Source: Wielerella bovis
GTDB taxonomy: Bacteria > Pseudomonadota > Gammaproteobacteria > Burkholderiales > Neisseriaceae
Direction: 5' to 3'
Assembly (NCBI RefSeq): GCF_022354465.1
Contig: NZ_CP092361.1
Coordinates: forward strand, 744,001-808,000
DNA length: 64,000 nucleotides
Under the pieces are notes generated by a model. The model ran no database searches, had not been told where the DNA came from, and saw only the letters and a program-made list of their open reading frames with translations. This document shows, one piece after another, positions 1 through 7,689 of this stretch. Both the position numbers and the translations under genes were made by a program. Position 1 is the first letter of the stretch. Each line of letters opens with the position of its first letter.

Positions 1-309
1 AAAAGCAGGTGCGGTAGGATTGGGTGAACGGTAGAATGTACCAACCATAGGCGATTTTTGCGCATTGGATAAATCGCGGGTAGCAGGTGTAGATGATGCC
101 GTTGCTTGAACAGGTGCAGCCACAGGCGCGGTTTGAGGTGTGGGAATATGCGCTGCTTGAATGACAGGAGGGGGGGTATAAACAGGTTGCGCAGGTGCGG
201 CGACTGAACGTGTGATGCGAACTTTTTCTTCGCCTTCGGTAATTTCCAGTTCGGCAATACCTGAACCTTCTACTAATTCAATCAGTTTTTGTAATTTGCG
301 TAAATCCAT
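1..309 (-). CDS. accB: Biotin carboxyl carrier protein of acetyl-CoA carboxylase (AccB), N-terminal part
   Basis: This is the first 103 codons of AccB, running off the left edge. AccB carries the biotin shuttled between biotin carboxylase and carboxyltransferase in the first step of fatty acid synthesis. The N terminus MDLRKLQKLIELVEGSGIAE and the ITEGEEKVRI segment are typical of BCCP. A Pro/Ala/Thr-rich flexible linker follows (about residues 37-85), then SPMVGTFYRSP, the opening of the biotinyl domain. The biotin-accepting EAMKM motif lies outside the window. The start at 309 is the only sensible Met. The linker contains a run of seven C on the coding strand (170-176); I see no sign that it is a phase-variable switch. 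accC would be expected beyond the left edge. Confidence 0.95.
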   Translation of the reverse strand, partial: MDLRKLQKLIELVEGSGIAELEITEGEEKVRITRSVAAPAQPVYTPPPVIQAAHIPTPQTAPVAAPVQATASSTPATRDLSNAQKSPMVGTFYRSPNPTAPAF

Positions 310-375
310 TTTAAATTATTCCTTACTTTAAGGGTAAAATGATGATATTTTTGACAAAATACCGTTATCATAAAA

Positions 376-1164
376 TTAAATACGTTCATCAACGAGCGAA
401 CATTCCACGCCCAAAATCTCTTGAATTTCTTGCTTAACGGCTGGTGGAATCATATCTGTACCAATACCTGCAAACGCCACAGCCACATTAGAACATGCAA
501 ACACATTGCCATATTGGTATGTGAAACGAGAAATCAATTCACTTTGCCCGCATTGTAAACAAGTGAATTTTCCTGTATTTGTATCCAATGTGTCTAATAA
601 ATCAATGAATTGTAATCTGTTTGGTTCTTTGGCTTGTTCCGTACTGGATTCGCCCTCTTCGTCTTCTTCATCAAAACCATCATAATCACAATAATAATGT
701 GCTTGGCAATGTGGGCAATCGGTTTCATCAAATTCAGAACCTTCGGCAAAACCATATGCTTTGGGTTCGTCAAATACATGAAATTCAATGGTAGAGTATT
801 GACTTTGGGGTTCTGAACAATCTGCTTCATCAGCGAAATTTTCAATGCCTTCTTCAGTCAAAGCAACCGCGTTTTCTTTAAAGAATGATTCAAATTTATT
901 TTCAATCCAACTATTTGCCAAAACATGAAATTCAATGAAAGAATCTTGACTTTTGGATTCTGAACAACCTGCTTCAGCAGTGAAATATTCAATGCCTTTT
1001 TCAGTCAAAGCATAAGCCACAGCGTTTTTTTCAAATAATGGTACAGCCAATTCATCTTCAATCCAACCACGCGCCAAAAATTGTGCGTGAATTTGGTCAA
1101 TTTTTTCTTGTGCATTTTCCAAATAAACCACTTGGGGAACAATGTACGCCAAACTGTCTGACAT
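376..1164 (-). CDS. Acidic zinc-ribbon hypothetical protein with an internal duplication
   Basis: I do not recognise the 262-residue product by name. Residues about 31-83 and 82-133 are two diverged copies of one module: ARGWIEDEL, LTEKGIEYF and IEFHVL recur as ANSWIENKF, LTEEGIENF and IEFHVF. Next comes a probable zinc ribbon, with a CPHC pair in an acidic stretch and a CLQCG pair about 50 residues later. The C-terminal segment ends with PPAVKQEIQEILGVECSLVDE. There is no signal peptide or membrane segment, so it is probably cytosolic. It lies 66 bp upstream of accB on the same strand and may be cotranscribed with it. Function is unknown. Confidence 0.7.
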   Translation of the reverse strand: MSDSLAYIVPQVVYLENAQEKIDQIHAQFLARGWIEDELAVPLFEKNAVAYALTEKGIEYFTAEAGCSESKSQDSFIEFHVLANSWIENKFESFFKENAVALTEEGIENFADEADCSEPQSQYSTIEFHVFDEPKAYGFAEGSEFDETDCPHCQAHYYCDYDGFDEEDEEGESSTEQAKEPNRLQFIDLLDTLDTNTGKFTCLQCGQSELISRFTYQYGNVFACSNVAVAFAGIGTDMIPPAVKQEIQEILGVECSLVDERI

Positions 1165-1399
1165 GATGATTTCCTGATAATGAAAAATGATAAAAAAATG
1201 AATTTTGGCGAATTTAGCAGCAAAAGTCTAGCAAAATCTGTAAAAATCATGCAAAAAAGGGGGTAATATAAATGGTTTGTATTTTGTTGGAATGGTTTAA
1301 TTAGTGTTTTTATTCCATATTTTTATTTCAGGCTGCCTGAAAAGATAAAAAACGTTATAATGGCATTTAGTGTATTGTTCTATAAAATTAGGAAAAAAA

Positions 1400-2062
1400 A
1401 TGGATTTCCAAAAAGCTCGCTATAATATGGTGGAACAGCAAATTCGTCCGTGGGACGTGTTGGATTTTGATATTTTAGATGCGTTAGATGAGATTCCGCG
1501 TGAATTGTTTGTGAGTCAAGCGCAGTTGGGTTATGCGTATGCTGATTTGGCGTTGCCATTGCCAAATGGTGGCAAGATGTTGGAGCCCAAAGTGGTGGCA
1601 CGTATGGTGCAAGGTTTGACCTTGCAAAAAAATGACCGTGTACTGGAAGTTGGTACAGGGTCGGGCTATGCGACGGCATTGTTGGCAAAGTTGGCAGGTG
1701 AAGTATTGACTTGCGATGTGGACAGTACGCAGTTGGCAGCTGCAAAATCGGTACTGGACGGTTTGCAGATAATGAATGTTCGTTATGAAGCGATAGATGG
1801 TTTGCAGGGTGTGGCTGATGCGACATTTGATGCGATTTATATTGGTGGAAGTTTGCCCGAAGTTCCTGAAATTTTGAAAAATCAGTTGGTTGATGGTGGG
1901 CGCATGGTGGTGGTTGTGGGTAGTGAGCCTGTGCAACATTGTATTCAAATCACGCGAACAGGGTCGGAGTTTTTGCAAAAAACTTTGTTTGATACGTTGA
2001 TTGCGCCGTTGCAAGCGGATTCAGCAAATTGGTTAAAAGCAACGGGTAAGTTTACGTTTTAA
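1400..2062 (+). CDS. Protein-L-isoaspartate O-methyltransferase-like SAM-dependent methyltransferase
   Basis: The 220-residue product belongs to the Pcm family, whose members use SAM to methylate isoaspartyl residues in damaged proteins. The SAM-binding motif I VLEVGTGSGYATALLA is clear near residue 80, and the N-terminal NMVEQQIRPWDVLD block is typical of the family as found in Neisseriaceae. I chose ATG 1400 over an upstream in-frame ATG at 1370 because it has an AGG-type ribosome site just upstream, separated from it by a run of eight A. The gene ends at an inverted DUS pair. True repair activity is inferred; some members of this branch lack canonical Pcm substrate residues. Confidence 0.88.
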   Translation: MDFQKARYNMVEQQIRPWDVLDFDILDALDEIPRELFVSQAQLGYAYADLALPLPNGGKMLEPKVVARMVQGLTLQKNDRVLEVGTGSGYATALLAKLAGEVLTCDVDSTQLAAAKSVLDGLQIMNVRYEAIDGLQGVADATFDAIYIGGSLPEVPEILKNQLVDGGRMVVVVGSEPVQHCIQITRTGSEFLQKTLFDTLIAPLQADSANWLKATGKFTF

Positions 2063-2078
2063 TTGATTTTATATGATT

Positions 2079-2111
2079 AGGCAGCCTGAAAACGGTTTCA
2101 GGCTGCCTTTT
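2079..2111. terminator. DUS-pair terminator after the Pcm-like gene
   Basis: AGGCAGCCTGAAA and its reverse complement are separated by a few bases and followed by a T run. This is an inverted uptake-sequence pair of the kind Neisseriaceae use as rho-independent terminators. Confidence 0.8.
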
Positions 2112-2131
2112 GTTTAATTGGGAAAGTTTTG

Positions 2132-2455
2132 ATGAGTATTCAATCTATTACACCGAGTGAGTTATCGGATTTTTTGCAGCGTTATCCTGAGACGGTTTTG
2201 TTGGATGTACGTGAAGATAATGAAGTGGCGATTTGTCAGTTAGTCGGTAGTACGCATATTCCGATGAATTTGATTCCTTTGCGTCAAAATGAGTTGCCTG
2301 ATGATGTGCCGATTGTGGTGTATTGTCATCATGGTATACGCAGCCTGAATGTGGCACGTTTTTTGGAGCATGTGGGATTCGAGAATTTGTATAATTTGAG
2401 TGGGGGTATTGATGCGTGGGCGGTAGAGGTTGCGCCTGAAATGGCGAGATATTAG
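2132..2455 (+). CDS. Rhodanese-like domain protein
   Basis: This is a single-domain rhodanese of 107 residues. The LLDVRE motif opens the fold and VVYCHHGIRS holds the catalytic-loop cysteine (about residue 71), which accepts sulfane sulfur in active family members. The C-terminal NLSGGIDAWA is also typical. There is no signal peptide, so it is cytosolic. I used ATG 2132, preceded by GGGAAAG; a TTG three bases upstream is the alternative. It may be read with the Pcm-like gene 70 bp upstream, although a DUS-pair terminator lies between them. The physiological sulfur acceptor cannot be told from sequence. Confidence 0.88.
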   Translation: MSIQSITPSELSDFLQRYPETVLLDVREDNEVAICQLVGSTHIPMNLIPLRQNELPDDVPIVVYCHHGIRSLNVARFLEHVGFENLYNLSGGIDAWAVEVAPEMARY

Positions 2456-2483
2456 GGAAATATGGTATTGAAAGATGTGTCAT

Positions 2484-2521
2484 AAAAAATCTCTTGCTCA
2501 ATATTGAGCAAGAGATTTTTT
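2484..2521. terminator. Bidirectional intrinsic terminator
   Basis: A perfect palindrome has stem AAAAAATCTCTTGCTCAAT and ends in a T run on both strands. It lies between the convergent rhodanese and lactate permease genes and is followed at once by a DUS. Confidence 0.9.
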
Positions 2522-2534
2522 CAGGCTGCCTGAA

Positions 2535-4115
2535 TTAGGACAAGAGTAAACCTGCTACAACTGCTGCAATGATACCGTATACAAACATTGGCAAGAATGT
2601 TTTTTTGATGATGTAACCTTCTTGGTTTTTCACGTCGGTTACGGTACATACGGCAATGATGTTGTTCAAGCAAACCATATTACCCATTGCACCACCTACT
2701 GATTGCATTGCCAAGACTAAGGTTACGGATAAGCCAGTATCCAGTGCAATTTGTTGCTGAATGCCACCGAATGTTAAGTTAGATACGGTGTTGGAACCAG
2801 AGAAGAATGCACCAATCGCACCCAAATATGGAGCAAAATACATCCAGTAAGCACCTGCCATATTGGCAAATTCTTTACCGATGATTTTAACCATAGAACC
2901 ATCGCCGCCCACCAACATCAGTTTTACCATAATCAATGCGCCTAATAACGCTAAAAATGGTTTTTTCACTTGTTTCAGGGTTGCACCAAACATGGCTTTG
3001 GTGTCGCTAGGTTTGGTTTTGAATAGCCATACTGATAATAATACGGTTACTACAAATGGGATTAGGGCAGGTACATATAGTGTACGATATACATCGCTTA
3101 CCCCTTCACCAAAAATATTTTTGAAGTTTAAAATCAATGCGCGACTTAATTCAAAATCAAAAATACCCAAAGGCAATTTGAATAATGGTGTGTTGTCATT
3201 CAATAAGCCTTTAATACCTAATTGATGAATGCGTGTTACCACCAAAATAGCCATTAACATGCCCAAAGGTGACAAGGCTTTTAAAATAGTTTTGGTTGGC
3301 AAATGTTCTGCTTGGTGGTCTTTTTCATGGTCTTTGCTTAAACCGATACCTTTGTTTGCTAATAAAACGGAAAGACCTAAGCCGACTGCACCACCTACTA
3401 AAGCAGGGAATTCGTAGTTTACAGTTGCCAATAAGCAATAAGGAACAGTACAAGATAGTACGCTTAAAATGACAAATACAATGTTTTTGCGAATTTCTTC
3501 ACGAGTGGTAATCAAGTTTAATGCCATAACAGGAATAATGAGACCTGCCACAAAGTGAATAATCGCTGTATTCAAACCAATCGCAGCAATGTCTTCAGTG
3601 GACAAGTTCAATGAGCCAAAGCCGAACCATGTAGGTGTACCCACTGCACCGAATGATACTGGCACGGAGTTCATAACCAATGCAAAAATTGCTACTTTCA
3701 ATGGATTAAAGCCCAAGCCTACCAAAATAGGGGCTGCAATCGCTGCTGGTGTACCAAAACCACTCGCACCCTCAATCATGAATGCAAATGCCCAACCAAT
3801 AATCATTAATTGTGCGATTGGGTTAGGATTGATGTTACCCAACCATTTGCGGATAACATCCATACAACCTGTTACTTCCATCATGCGGTTAAACAAAATC
3901 GCACCAAAAATAACGGTAATGGGTGTTAGGGTAGAAATCAAACCTGAAACAATATTGGCGTTTAACAGCATGAAAGAATTGCCGAAATATGCCAGTTGCA
4001 AAATGTAAATTAAAACCGCTGTGAGTGGCAATGCGATAAAAGATGGCATGCCATTTTTTTTCACCATCAGCCAAATCAACAGCACAATGGGAAATACGCT
4101 AAGAAAGAGTGCCAT
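2535..4115 (-). CDS. lldP: L-lactate permease (LldP/LctP family)
   Basis: This is a polytopic inner-membrane proton/lactate symporter of 526 residues. About a dozen hydrophobic segments are visible. The family signature FMIEGASGFGTPAAIAAPIL lies near residue 110, and the C-terminal SGSNTVSNLTFGGIQ block is also conserved. I chose ATG 4115 rather than the in-frame ATG 4130 because a GAGG ribosome site sits at good spacing before it and the protein then begins MALFLSVFPIVL. It is divergent from nothing and lies directly downstream of lutACB on the same strand, so uptake and oxidation of lactate are clustered. Its stop is near a bidirectional terminator. Confidence 0.93.
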   Translation of the reverse strand: MALFLSVFPIVLLIWLMVKKNGMPSFIALPLTAVLIYILQLAYFGNSFMLLNANIVSGLISTLTPITVIFGAILFNRMMEVTGCMDVIRKWLGNINPNPIAQLMIIGWAFAFMIEGASGFGTPAAIAAPILVGLGFNPLKVAIFALVMNSVPVSFGAVGTPTWFGFGSLNLSTEDIAAIGLNTAIIHFVAGLIIPVMALNLITTREEIRKNIVFVILSVLSCTVPYCLLATVNYEFPALVGGAVGLGLSVLLANKGIGLSKDHEKDHQAEHLPTKTILKALSPLGMLMAILVVTRIHQLGIKGLLNDNTPLFKLPLGIFDFELSRALILNFKNIFGEGVSDVYRTLYVPALIPFVVTVLLSVWLFKTKPSDTKAMFGATLKQVKKPFLALLGALIMVKLMLVGGDGSMVKIIGKEFANMAGAYWMYFAPYLGAIGAFFSGSNTVSNLTFGGIQQQIALDTGLSVTLVLAMQSVGGAMGNMVCLNNIIAVCTVTDVKNQEGYIIKKTFLPMFVYGIIAAVVAGLLLS

Positions 4116-4216
4116 AATTTCAATCCTCAATAAATAATTATTTTAAAATAACTTCTTGTTTAATATGATTAGATGTGTGATATGTTGTGATAGCGTATTC
4201 TCCTATCTTGTTAAAA

Positions 4217-4276
4217 GTTGTATTTTCAGGCAGCCATAATTATGAGTAATGCTTGAATTAAGGCTGCCTGAAAAAT
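4217..4276. repeat. Widely spaced inverted DUS pair between lutB and lldP
   Basis: TTTTCAGGCAGCC and GGCTGCCTGAAAA are separated by about 33 bases downstream of lutB. They could form a weak terminator or processing hairpin between the operon and the permease gene. The right half is one of the few clean AGGCTGCCTGAA (Simonsiella-type) copies. Confidence 0.5.
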
Positions 4277-4279
4277 GGT

Positions 4280-5728
4280 TTATTGTTTATTTTGTTTACG
4301 TTCTGCTAACATTTGCTGCAGGGTTTTTTCTGCTGGTTTCAATGGGACGTGATTTTCTGTCCAACCTAGTTGCCAAGGTGGTGTTAGTGCGCGGAAAGTG
4401 GTGGAGAACCAACCTAGTGCGCGATAGGCTTTGGTGTGACCAAATGAGCCATTGAAAATACGCCATGCAATGCTTTCACCAAAACTATGTGATGCGCCTT
4501 GTCCTTTAATAGGATAGTTAACGTTTTCATTTGGTGAGCGTTGCGCTTCTTCACGCAAACGCGCCATTTGCTCTGTAATAGGGATTTTCACAGGACAAAC
4601 TTCTACACATGCACCGCACATGGAACAAGCTGTTGGTAAATCTCGAGTCTTTTCCAAACCCATTAAGTGTGGAGAAATAATTTCACCAATTGGACCAGGG
4701 TAGGTTGTGCCATATGCTGCACCACCAATGCGTGTATAAACAGGACAGTGATTCATGCATGCACCACAACGAATACATTGTAGTGTGCGACGCATTTGCT
4801 CTTCACCATAGGCTTGACTGCGACCATTATCCAATAATACCAAGTGCATTTCTTGCGGACCGTCCAGTTCCTCGCTGCGACGAGGACCTGTAATCATATT
4901 GAAATATGTGGTAATTGGCTGACCAATCGCTGTGCGTGGTAATTGACTGTACAATGGTACAACGTCTGTTAGGTTAGCAACGACTTTTTCAATCCCTGTA
5001 ATGGCGATGTGAACAGGAGGAACGGTAGTAGATAAACGGCCATTTCCTTCATTTTCCACTAAACATAATGTTCCCGTTTCTGCCACGGCAAAGTTAACAC
5101 CACTCAAACCAATATCTGCAGTACGATAAATATCACGTAAGGCTGCACGAGCAAAGCCAGTTAATTTATCTACATCGTCAGTTAATTCTGTACCAAGATT
5201 GTTGTGGAATAATTCGCTTACTTGCTCTTTGGTTTTGTGAATAGCAGGCATAACGATGTGTGTAGGTTTTTCGCCTGCCATTTGTACGATAAATTCACCT
5301 AAATCGCTTTCTACCGCACGGATGCCTTTACTTTCCAAATAATGATTCAGTTCAATTTCTTCACTGACCATTGATTTGCCTTTAACCATCAATTTGCCAT
5401 TATGTGTTTCCATAATGCCATAGATGATTTGTTGGGCTTCTTCAACGGTTTCCGCCCAATGAACTCGAACCCCACGCTTGGTTAGATTTTCTTCCAGCTG
5501 CACCAATAAATCAGGTAGTTTAGATAATGCATGCTGACGAACGTGTTCGCACAAGGTACGCAACATTTGTAATTCTTGCTCATCTGACAATACCATTTTA
5601 CGTTTCGTCATCAACATATCCATCGCAGTACGCAAACTTTTGCGTAGTGGTTTATCTGCTAATGCTGCTTGTGAATTTTGTTTAAATGTTTCTGGACGTG
5701 GATGAAAATGGACTACTTGTGTGTTCAT
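4280..5728 (-). CDS. lutB: Lactate utilization iron-sulfur protein LutB
   Basis: LutB is the iron-sulfur subunit of the LutABC L-lactate oxidation complex, which passes electrons from lactate as pyruvate forms. The 482-residue protein has an N-terminal LUD domain (AVAETGTLCLVENEGNGR near residue 215) and two 4Fe-4S ferredoxin motifs, CIRCGACMNHCP at about 318-329 and CSMCGACVEVCP at about 368-379. The C-terminal tail with HVPLKPAEKTL is typical of the family. The start ATG overlaps the lutC stop codon by four bases (ATGA), showing translational coupling. Full length and intact. Confidence 0.95.
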   Translation of the reverse strand: MNTQVVHFHPRPETFKQNSQAALADKPLRKSLRTAMDMLMTKRKMVLSDEQELQMLRTLCEHVRQHALSKLPDLLVQLEENLTKRGVRVHWAETVEEAQQIIYGIMETHNGKLMVKGKSMVSEEIELNHYLESKGIRAVESDLGEFIVQMAGEKPTHIVMPAIHKTKEQVSELFHNNLGTELTDDVDKLTGFARAALRDIYRTADIGLSGVNFAVAETGTLCLVENEGNGRLSTTVPPVHIAITGIEKVVANLTDVVPLYSQLPRTAIGQPITTYFNMITGPRRSEELDGPQEMHLVLLDNGRSQAYGEEQMRRTLQCIRCGACMNHCPVYTRIGGAAYGTTYPGPIGEIISPHLMGLEKTRDLPTACSMCGACVEVCPVKIPITEQMARLREEAQRSPNENVNYPIKGQGASHSFGESIAWRIFNGSFGHTKAYRALGWFSTTFRALTPPWQLGWTENHVPLKPAEKTLQQMLAERKQNKQ

Positions 5729-6423
5729 GCTGCTACCTCCAAATCGGCAGGATTAATGTGTTCAGGCAGCACAGCTAATACCACTAAATCACGTGGACCG
5801 TGTGCACCAAAAGCCAAGGTTAATTGAATATCAGCGGTTTTTGATGGACCAGATATCAAAATAACATTAGTTGGCATATCGGCTGCCAATTTTTCGCCTT
5901 GCATAGCGGCATAGAATGTGTCGTACATTTTTCTTGTATCAAACAAACAAAAATGTACAGGCGGAACAAGACTTTGACTGCGTGGTTCTGCAACAGAAGA
6001 TGTCAGCATAATCGTGCCAGTATGTGCAATGCCACACAATGAACTGGTAAAACCAGCATCTACTTCCGCAAAAAATTCATCTTTCCAATCATCAATTTTT
6101 TGCTCAAAGTTACGAACTTCCAAAGAGGCAGCCTGAAGCGCAGTTGTAGCACGTTTACCATGCTCAGTATTTTTAGATACCAACATATTTTTCAGATTTT
6201 TTTGTTGTGCAACCTGAATCAATGTTTCTTCCCAATTATTTTCACGCACCCAAAAGATTTCTGTTTTTACCGCGCGCATACATTTTGCCCAATGTTTCAA
6301 ACGTTCAATTTCGTTGTCCCAACTAGGCGACATTTCTTGGTAATATTCTTCTGTGCGAGGTAAATCCATTGGATAAGCGTTGGCTTTACGCAGTTTAGCT
6401 AAAATATTGTTGCGTGCGCTCAT
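5725..6423 (-). CDS. lutC: Lactate utilization protein LutC
   Basis: LutC is the third component of the LutABC lactate oxidation system. The 232-residue protein is a LUD-domain member: VDAGFTSSLCGIAHTGTIML is the conserved core at about residues 135-155, followed by RSQSLVPPVHFCLF, and the C terminus holds LAFGAHGPRDLVVL. It lies between lutA and lutB with four-base stop/start overlaps at both ends, so the three genes form one translationally coupled operon in the order lutA-lutC-lutB. The usual order in Bacillus is A-B-C; the swapped order seen here is a local feature. Confidence 0.92.
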   Translation of the reverse strand: MSARNNILAKLRKANAYPMDLPRTEEYYQEMSPSWDNEIERLKHWAKCMRAVKTEIFWVRENNWEETLIQVAQQKNLKNMLVSKNTEHGKRATTALQAASLEVRNFEQKIDDWKDEFFAEVDAGFTSSLCGIAHTGTIMLTSSVAEPRSQSLVPPVHFCLFDTRKMYDTFYAAMQGEKLAADMPTNVILISGPSKTADIQLTLAFGAHGPRDLVVLAVLPEHINPADLEVAA

Positions 6424-7187
6424 GCTTTCACTCCTGTACGTTCAGCCAAGAAAGTGGCAATGTGCTTAGGTTTAGGCATATTGGGTTCATCTTTGGCGAT
6501 TTTGCCACCAATATTCAACATACAACCCACATCTGCACTGATAATTTCAACTGCTTCAGTATCTTTCAGTGCCTGCACTTTATCTGTAACCATTGCACCT
6601 GAAATATCGGGATGTTTGACAGAGAATGTACCACCAAAACCACAGCATTCGCTTTCATGGTCATGCACAACACGCTCTACATTTTTCAGGCTGTCTACCA
6701 ATTTCCAACCCGTGATGTGTACACCCATTTCGCGACGAGCCGAGCAAGAAGTATGCACCGCAACTTTAATTTTTTCGCCTTTATCTTCAGGTTCATAACC
6801 AATGGCTACCAAGAAATTGGTAAATTCCACCACTCGGTTCGCAATATTATTTGCTTTTTCTTCATATGGCGTACCTTTAAATAAAGTAGGCCAATGATGT
6901 TTAATCATGCCACCACATGAACCAGATGGCACAACAATGAACCAGTCTTCAGGAAATAAATCCAGTTGAGCCTTAGCAACTTCCAAAGCTTCCTTGGAGT
7001 GTCCAGAAGAAAAAGCAGGCTGTCCACAGCAGCTTTGCTCCATAGGAAAATGTACGCGAATATCCAAATGTTCCATTAGTGTTATTGCGTCCATACCAGC
7101 TTCTGGCATCATCATATCCAGAATACATGTACCGAAAAAATACACATCGCTGGGTTTGCTTGTGATATTTGGGGTGTTTGTGTTCAT
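6420..7187 (-). CDS. lutA: Lactate utilization (Fe-S) protein LutA
   Basis: LutA is a GlcF/HdrD-like cysteine-rich protein, the first gene of the lactate oxidation operon. Two CCG domains are visible: FGTCILDMMMPEAG with EQSCCGQPAFSSG (about residues 19-62) and HTSCSARREMG with ESECCGFGGTFSVKHP (about 147-190). These cysteines bind an unusual 4Fe-4S cluster in related heterodisulfide reductase subunits. There is no good Shine-Dalgarno sequence before the ATG at 7187. The roughly 500-bp AT-rich region upstream should contain the operon promoter, and a weak Fur-like palindrome lies about 180 bp upstream. Confidence 0.94.
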   Translation of the reverse strand: MNTNTPNITSKPSDVYFFGTCILDMMMPEAGMDAITLMEHLDIRVHFPMEQSCCGQPAFSSGHSKEALEVAKAQLDLFPEDWFIVVPSGSCGGMIKHHWPTLFKGTPYEEKANNIANRVVEFTNFLVAIGYEPEDKGEKIKVAVHTSCSARREMGVHITGWKLVDSLKNVERVVHDHESECCGFGGTFSVKHPDISGAMVTDKVQALKDTEAVEIISADVGCMLNIGGKIAKDEPNMPKPKHIATFLAERTGVKA

Positions 7188-7366
7188 TTTGTTTAATAGA
7201 TTTAAGGTTGAATAAAATTACAAAAACAACGAAAAATATGCTGTTTTACATATTGATTAGAACTTTATGTAATAAGATGTAGCTTGTCAAGTGTAATTGA
7301 TAAAAAAAATAAAAGAAAAGAAATCTATTTTACCTTATGGGAAAATAGTAGAGAGCCTCACATTAA

Positions 7367-7385
7367 AATAATACTTATTATCATT
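7367..7385. promoter_or_regulatory. Possible Fur-like operator upstream of lutA
   Basis: AATAATACTTATTATCATT matches the 19-base Fur consensus at 12 positions by my count. It lies about 180 bp upstream of lutA, whose product is iron-sulfur dependent. The local AT richness makes a chance match quite possible. Confidence 0.25.
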
Positions 7386-7564
7386 AATATACAATTAATT
7401 TCAATAAGTTATTTAATTTAGATATTTTTAATGATGATTTAACAATTTTACAATAGCTGATTGAATATGCCGTAAGAGTAAACTCATTTTTTAAGAATTG
7501 TGAAGTAAAATAACAAAAATTAACAAGTAATATTATTACTTTATTTCATATAATAACATAAATA

Positions 7565-7604
7565 AGGCAGCCTGAAACACGAAAAAATCATTTTCAGGCT
7601 GCCT
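7565..7604. terminator. DUS-pair terminator downstream of priA
   Basis: AGGCAGCCTGAAA and TTTTCAGGCTGCCT form an inverted pair with a 13-base loop, about 85 bp past the priA stop. Confidence 0.65.
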
Positions 7605-7675
7605 AAATTATCATTTATTGGATTTGGAATCTGTATTATTTTAATTTCAAATGACCATAAAATAGCAATTAGACA

Positions 7676-7687
7676 AGGCAGCCTGAA
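7676..7687 (+). repeat. DNA uptake sequence, isolated copy (representative)
   Basis: A clean AGGCAGCCTGAA at the end of priA. This 12-mer recurs throughout the window in both orientations and is the Kingella-type DUS dialect, the word recognised by the ComP minor pilin during natural transformation in this family. It is listed once here as the type example. Confidence 0.9.
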
Positions 7688-7689
7688 AC

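Larger units (their letters stand above)
7188..7675. other. AT-rich intergenic region upstream of lutA
   Basis: No gene is visible in this stretch. It is very AT-rich and should carry the lut operon promoter. It holds a weak Fur-like site (7367-7385) and a DUS-pair hairpin (7565-7604). The genes on both sides read leftward, so the hairpin is probably the priA terminator. Confidence 0.7.

Noticed and set aside
170..176. Run of seven C (coding strand) in accB as a phase-variable tract
   Set aside because: It is short, encodes consecutive prolines in a flexible linker and lies in an essential gene; no sign of switching.
2148..2501. Long reverse-strand open frame over the rhodanese gene
   Set aside because: It is fully overlapped by a well-supported rhodanese gene and has no domain or ribosome site.
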